A stretch of 64,000 bases of DNA from Psychroserpens sp. (GTDB lineage Bacteria; Bacteroidota; Bacteroidia; Flavobacteriales; Flavobacteriaceae): positions 62,001 to 126,000 of the forward strand of contig JAEPNY010000005.1 in the NCBI GenBank assembly GCA_017643165.1, read 5' to 3'. The notes under the pieces were generated by a model. The model made no database searches. It was not told the DNA's origin and saw nothing but the letters and a program-made list of their open reading frames with translations. Below, piece by piece: positions 1 through 9,225 of this stretch. Each line of letters opens with the position of its first letter. The first letter of the stretch is position 1. Both the position numbers and the translations under genes were made by a program.

Positions 1-1084
1 CACTGTCTAATGTTGCTGTTTCCAATAGCTTTTCTACCATAGTATTTAGTTTAGAAAGCTGTTGATTAGACATATTGAGATACGTGTTCGTTTTATTTTT
101 ATCGTCAAGCACATCAAAATTCTGAATGCTTTCAAGTGCAACACCAATTGTTGCTATTGGTGTTTTGAATTCGTGGGTAATATTGCTAATGAGATCATTT
201 TTAACCTCCGCAAGTTGCTTTTGCTGTTTAATAATCTTCAACAAATAGAATAAACTACTGATAACAGCTAAAACTAATAACGTAGAGATTAATATCCCTA
301 GAAGACTGCGTTTTAAAACCACCCAAGTTTCGTTTTCATAAACAATTTTAAGTTCACTATTCTTAGGTAAGAACGTAGATCTAGATGTATTACTTAAAAA
401 GAATTTATAGTTTTCATTTATAGAATCATGAGCAATGACCTTCACATTAGTGCTATTGGTTTTGATTGAATCGTTATAATCTAGTCGATATTCGAGATCA
501 ATTTGTTTTCGTTTAAGATCAGATTTTAAAAGGCTATCTACTTTTTTAAGATCTAACGAGTCATTTTTTATCGAGATAACAATTTTTGAAGTTAGGATTT
601 CAAAGTCGGAAAGATCGATTTTTAAACTGTCTGCCGACTGTTCTGCCTTCAGCTCTTTCATTTGCTGTTTGAACTCCTGCGGACTTAGCTTACTGTCAGG
701 TTTACGATCGGCAGCGTTCATTGAATCTACTTGTCGTCCTCGCAATACTGTAACCCCTTCAACATTTCCGAATTTAACCGAATCAAGTGAATGGAATTGA
801 TCATTAGTCTCATCAATCGATTTAGCGAGTTCATCTAAAAAACCGCCGTCTTCGAACACGCCTTGCTGAGCGGTTCCGTCAAGTTTTAATCCTAGTGTCG
901 TTGCTTGCGCTAAAGTTGTATAATAATCGTCAACTGATTTGTCTAGACTAGTTTGAACGTCCTTAACTAATTGCTCTTTATTGGATTGATAGTTCTTATA
1001 ATTCCAATAGGATTGGATGCCTATTGTAGCAATAATAACAACTATTATTAAATAAAGCGTATATCTATATTTAGCATCATTCAT
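1..1084 (-). CDS. Sensor histidine kinase, N-terminal part (cut by window edge)
   Basis: The reverse strand encodes at least 361 residues from an ATG at 1084 and runs off the left edge, so the ATP-binding domain is missing here. A membrane segment lies near residues 10-24. A roughly 240-residue, Lys/Asp-rich extracytoplasmic region follows, then a second membrane segment near 265-285. The HisKA dimerisation box reads ITHEFKTPIATI, with the phosphoacceptor at His304. This is the layout of a classical membrane sensor kinase that pairs with an OmpR-family response regulator, which would lie outside the window to the left. The gene is divergent from the secreted-protein gene at 1210 and shares a 125-bp intergenic region holding three phased GTTAAC repeats. 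The family call is secure; the signal sensed is unknown. Confidence 0.9.
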   Translation of the reverse strand, partial: MNDAKYRYTLYLIIVVIIATIGIQSYWNYKNYQSNKEQLVKDVQTSLDKSVDDYYTTLAQATTLGLKLDGTAQQGVFEDGGFLDELAKSIDETNDQFHSLDSVKFGNVEGVTVLRGRQVDSMNAADRKPDSKLSPQEFKQQMKELKAEQSADSLKIDLSDFEILTSKIVISIKNDSLDLKKVDSLLKSDLKRKQIDLEYRLDYNDSIKTNSTNVKVIAHDSINENYKFFLSNTSRSTFLPKNSELKIVYENETWVVLKRSLLGILISTLLVLAVISSLFYLLKIIKQQKQLAEVKNDLISNITHEFKTPIATIGVALESIQNFDVLDDKNKTNTYLNMSNQQLSKLNTMVEKLLETATLDS

Positions 1085-1088
1085 AAGT

Positions 1089-1096
1089 CAAAAGTA
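1089..1096 (-). promoter_or_regulatory. Candidate -7 promoter element of the sensor kinase gene
   Basis: The reverse strand reads TACTTTTG, a perfect match to the Bacteroidota -7 consensus TAnnTTTG. It lies only about 5 bp from the ATG at 1084, so the transcript would be nearly leaderless if this promoter is used. No clear -33 TTG is visible. Confidence 0.4.
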
Positions 1097-1123
1097 ATTG
1101 TTAAAACCCTTATAAACTAATCG

Positions 1124-1149
1124 GTTAACACACGTTAACACTGGTTAAC
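1124..1149. promoter_or_regulatory. Triple GTTAAC direct repeat, candidate response-regulator operator
   Basis: GTTAAC occurs at 1124-1129, 1134-1139 and 1144-1149, exactly 10 bp apart. Each copy is itself a palindromic hexamer. The array lies between divergent promoters: 22 bp from the TATATTTG box for the gene at 1210 and 27 bp from the TACTTTTG box for the kinase. Phased direct repeats with a period near 10-11 bp are typical binding sites of OmpR-family regulators. A regulator that controls both the kinase gene and the secreted-protein gene is inferred. Confidence 0.5.
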
Positions 1150-1171
1150 TATAAATGCTATAATCACCAGA

Positions 1172-1179
1172 TATATTTG
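1172..1179 (+). promoter_or_regulatory. Candidate -7 promoter element of the gene at 1210
   Basis: TATATTTG matches the Bacteroidota -7 consensus TAnnTTTG and lies about 30 bp before the start codon. The usual -33 TTG is not obvious. The GTTAAC repeats occupy that area instead, which would suit an activator-dependent promoter. Confidence 0.5.
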
Positions 1180-1209
1180 TGGTGTATTAATCATTAAAAA
1201 CCAAAAAAC

Positions 1210-1581
1210 ATGAAAACCGTATTTACATTTTTAGGACTATTTATTGCGACAATAACATTAAGTTTCGCACAAGAAGTTAAAGGCCAAATCACAATGGATG
1301 ACATTCAACTTAAAGACTTGAAGATTTCAGTTACAGTAGATTCTGCTGAAGAGATCAAAGAGGTGTTTAAAGTAGGTGATATAAAAGAGCTTTTAGAAGA
1401 AGTGAGTACTAATGAAGACGTGACATTCGAATTAATATGCAATGGAGACAAGATGTCTAATGGTAAACTAAGTTCACTTACCTATAAAATAGACGGAAAT
1501 ACAAATAATATTAAAGACTTTCTTAAACGCGTCAAAGAGATACGTAAAGGAGCAATCAACTATTATAACAACAAGGACTAA
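1210..1581 (+). CDS. Small secreted protein of unknown function
   Basis: This 123-residue protein starts with a typical Sec signal peptide; the hydrophobic core is near residues 4-19 and cleavage is likely after the SFA at 18-20. The mature part is about 100 residues, acidic and lysine-rich, predicted alternating strand and helix, with a single cysteine. I do not recognise a family. It has its own promoter and a strong terminator, so it is monocistronic. It stands divergent from the sensor kinase gene with shared GTTAAC repeats between them. It may therefore be a periplasmic target or accessory of that two-component system; this is inference from position only. Confidence 0.7.
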   Translation: MKTVFTFLGLFIATITLSFAQEVKGQITMDDIQLKDLKISVTVDSAEEIKEVFKVGDIKELLEEVSTNEDVTFELICNGDKMSNGKLSSLTYKIDGNTNNIKDFLKRVKEIRKGAINYYNNKD

Positions 1582-1587
1582 ATCCGC

Positions 1588-1632
1588 AAAGCACTATGCT
1601 ATTTTTTACCGTAATTTAGCATAGTGCTTTTT
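1588..1632 (+). terminator. Rho-independent terminator
   Basis: A perfect 14-bp stem (1588-1601 with 1617-1630) closes a 15-nt loop and runs into a short T tract. It lies 6 bp after the stop codon of the secreted-protein gene and separates it from the GLPGLI genes. Confidence 0.85.
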
Positions 1633-1644
1633 AAAACTTAAGAC

Positions 1645-2490
1645 ATGAAAGTAATTGTAAAAATTGTCGTTGCATTCATAATTATGGTGTCTTCGACGTT
1701 AGGTGCTCAGGACTTTCAAGGTGTTGCAACTTATAAAACATCGAGAAAGGTGAATATTCAAATTGATAGTACGAAGGTCAATTCGGCAATGCACGAGCAA
1801 ATGATGGAAATGCTTAAAAAGCAATTTCAAAAAACGTTTATACTCACCTTCGATAAAGAGTCATCAATATATAAGGAAGATGAAGTCTTAGAATCTCCAC
1901 AAGTAGGAGGCGCCACAATGAGCGTCGTAATGTTAGGCGATGGCGCTTCGGATATTCTTTATAAGAACACCAAAGAAAACCGCTTTAGTAATTATACTGA
2001 TCTCTATGGAAAAATCTTCTTGGTTAAAGACTCAATCGCAACACTAGATTGGACCTTAGAGAATGAAACGAAGAACATCGGAGAATATACCTGCTATAAG
2101 GCTACATTCAGCGAAGAAGTTGAGGTCATAGAAAGTGGAATGAGCATTAATGGAGATAAAGATTTGAGTGAACCTGAAACACGAACTGAAACTCGAGTTA
2201 CAACGGCTTGGTATACACCTCAAATTCCTGTTAACAATGGTCCTGCACGATATCAAGGATTACCTGGATTAATTCTTGAAATTAATGATGGGCAACAAAC
2301 CATTATTTGTTCTAAAATTGTTTTAAATCCGGAAGATGCTGTAAATATCAAAGAGCCAACTAAAGGGAAAGTTGTCAATCAAACAGAATTTGATGAGATT
2401 ATGGAGAAGAAGCAGCAGGAAATGATGGAGCGATACTCACCAAGGGATGGTCGAGAAGGCGAAACGTTTCAAATACGAATAGGAGGTTAA
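1645..2490 (+). CDS. GLPGLI family protein, copy 1
   Basis: This 281-residue protein has a signal peptide (hydrophobic 3-20, ending in GAQ), so it is exported to the periplasm or outer membrane. The family signature GLPGLI lies at 205-210 and is preceded by the conserved WYTPQIPV stretch. The GLPGLI family (TIGR01200) is confined largely to Bacteroidota; its biochemical role is unknown. The mature N-terminus starts with the DFQG motif shared by all three copies in this window. The C-terminus is rich in Met, Glu and Arg. It is the first of three tandem paralogues ahead of an outer-membrane barrel gene. It is the most divergent copy and lacks the tryptophan-rich insert near residue 35 seen in the other two. 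Confidence 0.9.
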   Translation: MKVIVKIVVAFIIMVSSTLGAQDFQGVATYKTSRKVNIQIDSTKVNSAMHEQMMEMLKKQFQKTFILTFDKESSIYKEDEVLESPQVGGATMSVVMLGDGASDILYKNTKENRFSNYTDLYGKIFLVKDSIATLDWTLENETKNIGEYTCYKATFSEEVEVIESGMSINGDKDLSEPETRTETRVTTAWYTPQIPVNNGPARYQGLPGLILEINDGQQTIICSKIVLNPEDAVNIKEPTKGKVVNQTEFDEIMEKKQQEMMERYSPRDGREGETFQIRIGG

Positions 2491-2561
2491 TAAACGGGCT
2501 TGAGCATGTTGATGTACTGTTAATATTATGATAAATAAAGCGTTTTTGTTTAATGTTTAAT

Positions 2562-2569
2562 TAGTTTTG
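2562..2569 (+). promoter_or_regulatory. Candidate -7 element before GLPGLI copy 2
   Basis: TAGTTTTG fits TAnnTTTG and lies 31 bp before the ATG at 2601. No -33 TTG is visible at the usual distance, so confidence is limited. Confidence 0.4.
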
Positions 2570-2600
2570 TTAGACAATAACCAATCGTTAAGTTATCATT

Positions 2601-3437
2601 ATGAAGGCATTAATAACAAGAATCGCAGTTTTATCAATCGTTTTATTAACCACTGCTAACCTAAACGCACAAGATTTTCAAGGAAAAGCATACTATTTCG
2701 CAAAGTCCACAATGGACCTTGGTCGATGGGGTGCTCGATTGAGCGAGGCACAGAAGAAGCAAGTGATGGCGAGAATGAAGAATCGATTGGAAAAAACATA
2801 TACGTTGACATTCAACAAAACAGAATCGTTCTTTAAGGAAGATGAGAAATTAGATGCAATGTCGGGTGCAACAGATTCATGGGGATCGAATTTTTCACCA
2901 GGATATTCATATAAGAATATTAAGGATTCTACCCTAACGCAAAGTCAGGAATTTTACGGGAAGCAGTTCTTGGTAAAAGATAAGCTGTTGAAGATCGAAT
3001 GGCAGATGGGTTCCGAAACTAAACAAATTGGAAATTACACCTGTTTTAAAGCTGTAGCATTAGTTCCTGAAAATGACCTTACATGGTATAATTTTTCTTG
3101 GGATAAATTGAGAAGAAATGAGCCAGTGCAGGATTCAATAACAGGAGAAATGAAAGAACCTGAAATTAAATTGACGCAGATTGAAGCATGGTATACGCCA
3201 CAGATTCCTGTGAGTAATGGGCCATTGGAGTACTGGGGATTACCAGGATTAATTCTTGAAGTAAGTGCAGGTAATACGACATTACTTTGTTCGAAGTTAG
3301 TGATTAATCCAGAAGATAAGGAAGAGATTGAAGCGCCTCAGCGCGGTAAAGAAATAAATAAAACAGATTATCAAGCGACCGTTATGGCAAAGATGCAGGA
3401 GTTCAGAGACAGTCGCGGACGTAGAAGTCGAGGTTAA
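2601..3437 (+). CDS. GLPGLI family protein, copy 2
   Basis: This 278-residue exported protein has a signal peptide (about residues 1-23, ending LNA) and the GLPGLI signature at 213-218, again after WYTPQIPV. It shares with copy 3 a YYF/YYK tract after DFQGKA, a TMD-x-WG motif, a SExQKKQ-type helix, and EWxMGSETKQIG in the middle. That makes these two closer paralogues than copy 1. The C-terminal residues are Arg/Gly-rich (DSRGRRSRG). The protein is likely periplasmic or surface-associated, but its function is unknown for the family. The tandem arrangement points to local duplication. Confidence 0.9.
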   Translation: MKALITRIAVLSIVLLTTANLNAQDFQGKAYYFAKSTMDLGRWGARLSEAQKKQVMARMKNRLEKTYTLTFNKTESFFKEDEKLDAMSGATDSWGSNFSPGYSYKNIKDSTLTQSQEFYGKQFLVKDKLLKIEWQMGSETKQIGNYTCFKAVALVPENDLTWYNFSWDKLRRNEPVQDSITGEMKEPEIKLTQIEAWYTPQIPVSNGPLEYWGLPGLILEVSAGNTTLLCSKLVINPEDKEEIEAPQRGKEINKTDYQATVMAKMQEFRDSRGRRSRG

Positions 3438-3574
3438 ATTTTGGCAATATTTTAACACATTTAGATTAGACGATTGTCCAATTTGCAAGTCTAAACCATA
3501 TTGTCAACCGTCGTTGTGTGCTCATTTTCTTGATCTAAGATTGAAGAATACACCTCGAAACTAAATTTAAATAA

Positions 3575-4444
3575 ATGAAAACGTCTAGACTTCAGTCACT
3601 ACTACTAATTATTTCATGCCTTTTCATCACTGGTATTCACGCACAAGATTTTCAAGGGAAAGCTTACTATAAGACGAAAACCACTATGGACATGAGTCAA
3701 TGGGGTGGTGGTAGACAATTATCACCTGACCAGATCAAACGTATGGAGGAGCGCATGAAGAGTTTCCTTGAAAAAGAATATGTTTTGATTTTCAATAAAT
3801 CTGAATCAATTTACAAGGAAGAAGAACGATTAGAGGCAATGGGCTCTAATAATTGGGGTGGATTTGCAAGTAGTTTTACTGGCGGTCCGAAGTATAAAAA
3901 TGTTCAAAGTAAAGAAGTAGTTCAGGATCAAGAGTTTTTCGGGAAACAATTTTTGATCCAAGACGAGCTTAAATCTTTAGAATGGACAATGGGCACAGAA
4001 ACCAAACAGATTGGAGAATATACAGTGTTTAAAGCAACGGCAACCAAACCTGTTACCGGTTTTGATTGGCGTAGTATGAGAAGGCGAGATAATAATGACG
4101 CCAAGAAAGAGAAGGATTCTACGGAAACTAAATCTGACGATCCAATGGATCAAATAGAAATGCCGAAAGAGATTGAAGTGGTGGCATGGTATACGCCACA
4201 AATACCTGTAAATCAGGGTCCAGACGACTATTGGGGCTTACCAGGTTTAATATTAGAGGTGAGTGCTGATCGAACAACTATGTTGTGTACAAAGATTGTA
4301 TTAAACCCTAAAGAAAAAGATAACATTAAAAAACCAGAAAAAGGCGAAGTTGTAACTCAGGAAGAATATACTGAGATCACTACAAAAAAAATGGAAGAAA
4401 TGCGCGAGATGTATAGAGGTAGACGTGGCGGCAGACGCAACTAA
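3575..4444 (+). CDS. GLPGLI family protein, copy 3
   Basis: This 289-residue exported protein has a signal peptide (hydrophobic 8-22, ending IHA) and the GLPGLI signature at 221-226. Relative to copy 2 it carries an additional charged insert near residues 165-195 with DDP and repeated Lys/Glu. It ends in an Arg/Gly-rich tail (YRGRRGGRRN) like copy 2. The stop codon lies 38 bp before the outer-membrane barrel gene, and no terminator is visible between them, so the two are probably co-transcribed. Function unknown. GLPGLI proteins commonly sit next to TonB-receptor-like barrels, which suggests a joint envelope role. Confidence 0.9.
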   Translation: MKTSRLQSLLLIISCLFITGIHAQDFQGKAYYKTKTTMDMSQWGGGRQLSPDQIKRMEERMKSFLEKEYVLIFNKSESIYKEEERLEAMGSNNWGGFASSFTGGPKYKNVQSKEVVQDQEFFGKQFLIQDELKSLEWTMGTETKQIGEYTVFKATATKPVTGFDWRSMRRRDNNDAKKEKDSTETKSDDPMDQIEMPKEIEVVAWYTPQIPVNQGPDDYWGLPGLILEVSADRTTMLCTKIVLNPKEKDNIKKPEKGEVVTQEEYTEITTKKMEEMREMYRGRRGGRRN

Positions 4445-4482
4445 TCTTTAATAATCAACTAGCCAATTTAATTAGAAACCAA

Positions 4483-7239
4483 ATGAAAAAAATTAGTCTA
4501 CTTTTTGCATTATTCCTTGGAATCAATGGATTTGCTCAAGTGAAATTGCAAGGAGTTGTAAAAGATAGTATTGGTAACCCTCTAGAATTAGCCAATGTTA
4601 TTGCCATAAACAAAGAGTCTAACGCATTAGAGTCTTATGCGATCACCAATAATAAAGGATATTATAAGCTTCAATTAGGAAAGAATGGGACTTACAATAT
4701 CAAAGTGAGTTATATTGGATTAAAGACAACTTCGGAAGATATCTCTACTAAAGAAGCAGATATCACCAAAGACTTTACGCTTCTTCCAGATAATGCACTT
4801 GATGCGGTAGAATTAACCTACGAAATGCCTGTCACGATTAAAGGTGATACCATCGTATACAATGCAGATTCGTTTAAAAACGGTTCTGAACGGAAACTGG
4901 AGGATGTATTAGAGAAGCTTCCAGGTGTAGAAATTACCGAAGATGGAGGAATAGAAGTTGAAGGGAATAGGGTTCAGAAAATTACAGTAAACGGAAAAGA
5001 CTTTTTTGATGGTGACACAAAACTTGCCACAGAAAACATCCCATCTAATGCTGTTGATAAAATTGAAGTACTACGAAATTTTTCTGAAGTCAATCAGCTT
5101 CGAAGTGTTCAGAATAATCAAAATAATGTTGCGATCAATATCAAACTAAAAGAAGGTAAAGAAAACTTCTGGTTTGGGGATATTACAGCGGGTGTTGGTG
5201 ATGCACCTTCACCACACGACGAATTATATATTGTTCAACCTAAATTATTTTACTACAGTCCGAAATACAGTATAAATGTCATAGGAGACTTAAATAATAT
5301 TGGAGAAGCGGCTATAAACAACAGAGATCTTCGAAGTTTTGGTGGTGGGTTTAGAGCACCTAGTCGCGATAGTGGTACCAGTTTAAATTTAGGAAATAAT
5401 GGTCTTAGTGGGCTAACGAATCTTGGTAATGCACAAAAAATTGAATCTAAATTGGTTGCAACCAATTTTAGTTATTCGCCTAAAGAGACTCTAGATTTAA
5501 GTGGCTTTGTCATTCTTAATAGTACCAGAATTGATACGAGAACAGAACGCTTTATTCGATATACCGACGATGATCTCGGTATTCCAGACGAAGATGTAAC
5601 GAGCATTGGTCGTGAGGCTTCCGATCAAGCTTTGGCTAAGCTAAGCTTGCTTTATAAGCCAAATCCAAACAATCAATTAGATTATGATGTTTTGACAAGA
5701 ATTTCCAAAGACACAGAAAGACAAACGGAACTATCTTCTGTCATTGGAGGAACACGCCAATTGGATGAGGTAACACCGTTCAGTATTAACCAAAATCTGA
5801 ATTATTATTACACGCTTGATGAAGATAATATCTTTGCTTTTGAAGCCCAACATTTGATTAGAGATGAAGATCCGTTCTATAATGCAGTTTTAAATAATGA
5901 TCCTACTAATAACGGTGAGACCGATCCAGATGATAGAGATGCTTATGATGATACTGCAGCAGCTTTAGGATTAAATCAATTACTAAATACATACGATCTG
6001 GGGCAAGATAGACGTGTAAAGTCTAATCAATTGGATGCAAAACTAGATTATTACCATATCATTAATCCGAAAAGTAATATCAGTTTTACATTGGGAACAA
6101 TTTTTAGTCGTCAAGACTTCAATTCAAATATTTTCCAATTTTTAGATGATGGGTCAATTTTCGATCCTGTACCGAATATCACGGATGACGATGGGAATCT
6201 ACTAAGAGCAGAAAATGACACACAGTATAATTTTAGTGATGTTTATGTAGGAACACGTTATAACGTAAGAACCGGTAAATTTACATTTAGACCTGGATTA
6301 TCACTTCACTATTACGGCAATAATAATACACAATTCGGACAAGATTTTGGCGAGAATTTCTTTAGAGTCTTACCAGAATTTGAAGCACGTGTACAATTTA
6401 AAAAATCTGAAAGTTTACAATTAAACTATAGAATGTCGAATCAATTTACTGATGTTACCACATTGGCAAATGGTTTAGTTCTAAATAGTTTTAACGCATT
6501 GGCTTTCGGTGAGCCAGATCTTCAAAATGGATTGAGCCATAGTGTAAGTTTGTTCTACCGTAGCTTTAATTTATTTAATAATACCAATGTGTTTGGAGGT
6601 GTCACTTATAATAAGAATATAGATCAGATACGTTCTGATGCGATTTTCAATAGTGTTATCACGACACGTACATTCTTCAATTCACAATTTGCAGATGAAA
6701 CCTTAACGGCATTTGGAAGCTGGCAGAAGCGATTTGGGAAGTTGATCACAACTATGAGAGCAAATTTCAATTATAGTTTGAGAAATCAGTTCATCCAAGG
6801 AAGACGTTCAGCAAACGAAAGCTTCACTCAAAGTTATCGACCTGAAATTCGTACAAACTTTAGAGAAGCGCCCAATGTGAGATTCAGATATAATTATTCT
6901 ATAAGTAATAATGAACAGGGGACTACAACGACCAAAATTATTACCAACTCGCCTTCAATTAGATTCGATGCTTATATCTGGAAGTCCGTAACCTTTGTAA
7001 CTGATTATACGTATACCAATCAAGATTTTGAAGGGAGTTCAGAGTCATTCCAAACTTGGAGTGCTAGATTGGGTTATCGAAAAGATCGTGATGCAAAATG
7101 GGAATATGAGATCAGGGCAAATAACATTTTAAATATTGATGCTAATGTCAATAATAATGTCACGGATTTTTCGGTTGTTAATTCAGCAACTTTCTTACAA
7201 CCGCGATTTATAACATTTAGAGTCGTTTATTCTCTATAA
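4483..7239 (+). CDS. TonB-receptor-like outer membrane beta-barrel protein
   Basis: The protein has 918 residues and a signal peptide (1-19). A carboxypeptidase-regulatory-like Ig fold follows at about 20-100 (LQGVVKDSIGNPLELANV is the typical start). A plug-like segment with an LEDVLEKLPGVEI motif lies near 140-225. A long barrel region rich in alternating aromatic and polar residues ends in the C-terminal motif FRVVYSL. This is the architecture of Bacteroidota outer-membrane receptor-like barrels of the OMP_b-brl_3 type. I see no evident TonB box. It directly follows three GLPGLI genes on the same strand and likely shares their transcript. The substrate is unknown. Confidence 0.85.
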   Translation: MKKISLLFALFLGINGFAQVKLQGVVKDSIGNPLELANVIAINKESNALESYAITNNKGYYKLQLGKNGTYNIKVSYIGLKTTSEDISTKEADITKDFTLLPDNALDAVELTYEMPVTIKGDTIVYNADSFKNGSERKLEDVLEKLPGVEITEDGGIEVEGNRVQKITVNGKDFFDGDTKLATENIPSNAVDKIEVLRNFSEVNQLRSVQNNQNNVAINIKLKEGKENFWFGDITAGVGDAPSPHDELYIVQPKLFYYSPKYSINVIGDLNNIGEAAINNRDLRSFGGGFRAPSRDSGTSLNLGNNGLSGLTNLGNAQKIESKLVATNFSYSPKETLDLSGFVILNSTRIDTRTERFIRYTDDDLGIPDEDVTSIGREASDQALAKLSLLYKPNPNNQLDYDVLTRISKDTERQTELSSVIGGTRQLDEVTPFSINQNLNYYYTLDEDNIFAFEAQHLIRDEDPFYNAVLNNDPTNNGETDPDDRDAYDDTAAALGLNQLLNTYDLGQDRRVKSNQLDAKLDYYHIINPKSNISFTLGTIFSRQDFNSNIFQFLDDGSIFDPVPNITDDDGNLLRAENDTQYNFSDVYVGTRYNVRTGKFTFRPGLSLHYYGNNNTQFGQDFGENFFRVLPEFEARVQFKKSESLQLNYRMSNQFTDVTTLANGLVLNSFNALAFGEPDLQNGLSHSVSLFYRSFNLFNNTNVFGGVTYNKNIDQIRSDAIFNSVITTRTFFNSQFADETLTAFGSWQKRFGKLITTMRANFNYSLRNQFIQGRRSANESFTQSYRPEIRTNFREAPNVRFRYNYSISNNEQGTTTTKIITNSPSIRFDAYIWKSVTFVTDYTYTNQDFEGSSESFQTWSARLGYRKDRDAKWEYEIRANNILNIDANVNNNVTDFSVVNSATFLQPRFITFRVVYSL

Positions 7240-7240
7240 T

Positions 7241-7270
7241 AAAAAAGCCTTCTCCAAAGAGAAGGCTTTT
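7241..7270. terminator. Bidirectional terminator
   Basis: A 12-bp perfect stem (7243-7254 with 7259-7270) with a CAAA loop is flanked by A and T runs. It lies between the converging barrel gene (plus) and lipoprotein gene (minus) and can serve both. Confidence 0.9.
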
Positions 7271-7292
7271 ACATAATCCCATATACTGAGTT

Positions 7293-9104
7293 TTATTCAT
7301 CTCTAAGTACATGTGCCACACCAGAAATGGTGTGTGTATCTCCGTTGAAGTCTTCATAGGTACCACTAAAATTGATATCTATATATTCTCCAACATCACC
7401 TAAAGCTGTAAGGTTAAAGACTATACCATTATTGTCATCATTAATGTTATTACATTCAGAAATATTAAATCCGACAGCATTTTGATCATTCCACATGAGG
7501 TAACCATATTCACCAACATATGGTGCATCATTTAATATGGCAAATAGATAGAAACACTGTTCTTGATTTCCGAAGATGTTTAAACTTGGACCATTTGTAT
7601 TTGGGCTAGATGGACTAAGTGTAGCCGTAATATCATCAACGATAAATAAACCTTCATCGTTATCGATCGTATATTGAATGAATTCTGTAACGTCATTACA
7701 AGCAGAAATAGTTCCTACATCGGTAAGTGGCGTTGTGAACGTATAATTTATACTATCCGTTACCTGTAAATTGACAAAATCACTGGCCTCGATTGAGAAT
7801 TCGTTATTACTTGTACATCTGATGAGATTAATTTCGAATTCACCGTTTGAAACGACATCGGTAAACGTTTGATTCCCATAACCAAGCTGAACATAGCCAT
7901 CAGTAACAGGATCACCATTACAAGTTGTGAAGTTTCCAACGACAGTTTCAGAAACAATATCTACATTATCAGGCACTGTTATAGTAATCGTTGAATCGGC
8001 GTTAAACGGTCCTACATTTTCAGAATAGATTGAATTCGAACCACACACATCGAAGATATAGACATTAAGTCCTAGAGTCTCGCCACTTGGTACTAAACCA
8101 CAAACTTCTCCATTTTCATTAGTATAACCTGAGGTAGTTCCGAAGGTATCACTAGTTAGTGTGATCAATAGATTTGATAATTCATTACCTTCTTCATCAG
8201 AAGCCACAATACATAGATTTACAGCCTCTGCAGGAATATCGCAATTCCAAAAAGAGAAGTGTGCAACAGTTCCTACGTATTCATTTCCGACTAAAGTTGC
8301 CTGACCTTCTTCAATCCAGAAACCATTCGTTTCATCAAAATACCACAATGGTATTGTGCTTGGTGCCGTTGACATTAAACTAGGATCTACAGGAATTCTG
8401 ATCTCAGCGCTAGAACCTTCAGCTAAATTAAGGTCTTCTCCGCCATCACCGCGAAGTTCGACGGCTAGCATTCCTAAAGTTTGAAGCATGCGTTCTTCGT
8501 TTTGAGCATTTGCGGCATAAAGCATTCCTGGCATTTGATCTGGCATGTCTTCGTCAACTGGATCTAAATGATGCATGATCACGTTTACATTCCCAGAATA
8601 TGAAGTCCCATCTGGATTAATATAATTTCCTTCCAAAGCAACCGATGCTCCATTTGCTAAGCTAATCGTTTCTTGTGATCCACTTGAAGTGGTTCCAGCC
8701 ACAACCTCCGGAAGCATCATAATTCGAACTTTATTCGTTCCAGTACTTGGTACGACAGCTCTTGATGCATGAATATATCCTGTTTTTTGAGCTTTTACAT
8801 AACCGAATCGTTGATTTACTGTTGCATCATTAATAACAAAAACACCATTACTATCCGTCATCGCTACGGAAGAACCAATGGTGATCATGACGTTATCAAT
8901 TGGATTATTGTTGGTATCAACTACAGTTCCTAAGAAGTCACGATTGATTTCATTACCAAAGTTAAGGATGAATTCAGTCGGATCCGGACCGTCATTTTGA
9001 TTATTAACAAAGACTGCACTGTCATCGTCATTACACGATAATACCAGCAACATACTAACTAAAACGAGGGAGATGGATTTTCTTAAGAGTTGAAATGATT
9101 TCAT
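7293..9104 (-). CDS. Lipoprotein with carboxypeptidase-regulatory-like domain, function unknown
   Basis: The 603-residue protein has a lipoprotein signal: a hydrophobic stretch ends in LVLSC, with the lipidated Cys at about residue 24 followed by NDDDS. A carboxypeptidase-regulatory-like fold lies near 57-110 (FLGTVVDTNNNPIDNV start). The remainder is Thr/Asn/Asp-rich and beta-strand-like, with a second similar repeat near 295-350 and several Cys residues. It resembles large surface lipoproteins of Flavobacteriia; I cannot assign a ligand. The gene stands alone on the minus strand, converging on the barrel gene across a bidirectional terminator. The metK terminator lies just upstream of it, which argues for independent transcription. 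Confidence 0.75.
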   Translation of the reverse strand: MKSFQLLRKSISLVLVSMLLVLSCNDDDSAVFVNNQNDGPDPTEFILNFGNEINRDFLGTVVDTNNNPIDNVMITIGSSVAMTDSNGVFVINDATVNQRFGYVKAQKTGYIHASRAVVPSTGTNKVRIMMLPEVVAGTTSSGSQETISLANGASVALEGNYINPDGTSYSGNVNVIMHHLDPVDEDMPDQMPGMLYAANAQNEERMLQTLGMLAVELRGDGGEDLNLAEGSSAEIRIPVDPSLMSTAPSTIPLWYFDETNGFWIEEGQATLVGNEYVGTVAHFSFWNCDIPAEAVNLCIVASDEEGNELSNLLITLTSDTFGTTSGYTNENGEVCGLVPSGETLGLNVYIFDVCGSNSIYSENVGPFNADSTITITVPDNVDIVSETVVGNFTTCNGDPVTDGYVQLGYGNQTFTDVVSNGEFEINLIRCTSNNEFSIEASDFVNLQVTDSINYTFTTPLTDVGTISACNDVTEFIQYTIDNDEGLFIVDDITATLSPSSPNTNGPSLNIFGNQEQCFYLFAILNDAPYVGEYGYLMWNDQNAVGFNISECNNINDDNNGIVFNLTALGDVGEYIDINFSGTYEDFNGDTHTISGVAHVLRDE

Positions 9105-9165
9105 ATCAGTTGTTTTATTGTTGTTTTACATATAACAGACAACTTTGAGAAATTCCTAACATTAT

Positions 9166-9195
9166 AAAAAAACCTCTAAGATTTTCTTAGAGGTT
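9166..9195 (-). terminator. Terminator of metK
   Basis: A 10-bp stem (9171-9180 with 9186-9195) and a 5-nt loop are followed on the minus strand by a run of seven T. It lies 30 bp downstream of the metK stop. Confidence 0.85.
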
Positions 9196-9225
9196 GTGGA
9201 ATGATTTTATGTTGTTTAACGCCAG

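Noticed and set aside
3466..3494. Inverted repeat TTAGAC ... GTCTAA between GLPGLI copies 2 and 3
   Set aside because: Only 6-bp arms, 17-bp gap and no T tract; compatible with chance in A/T-rich DNA.
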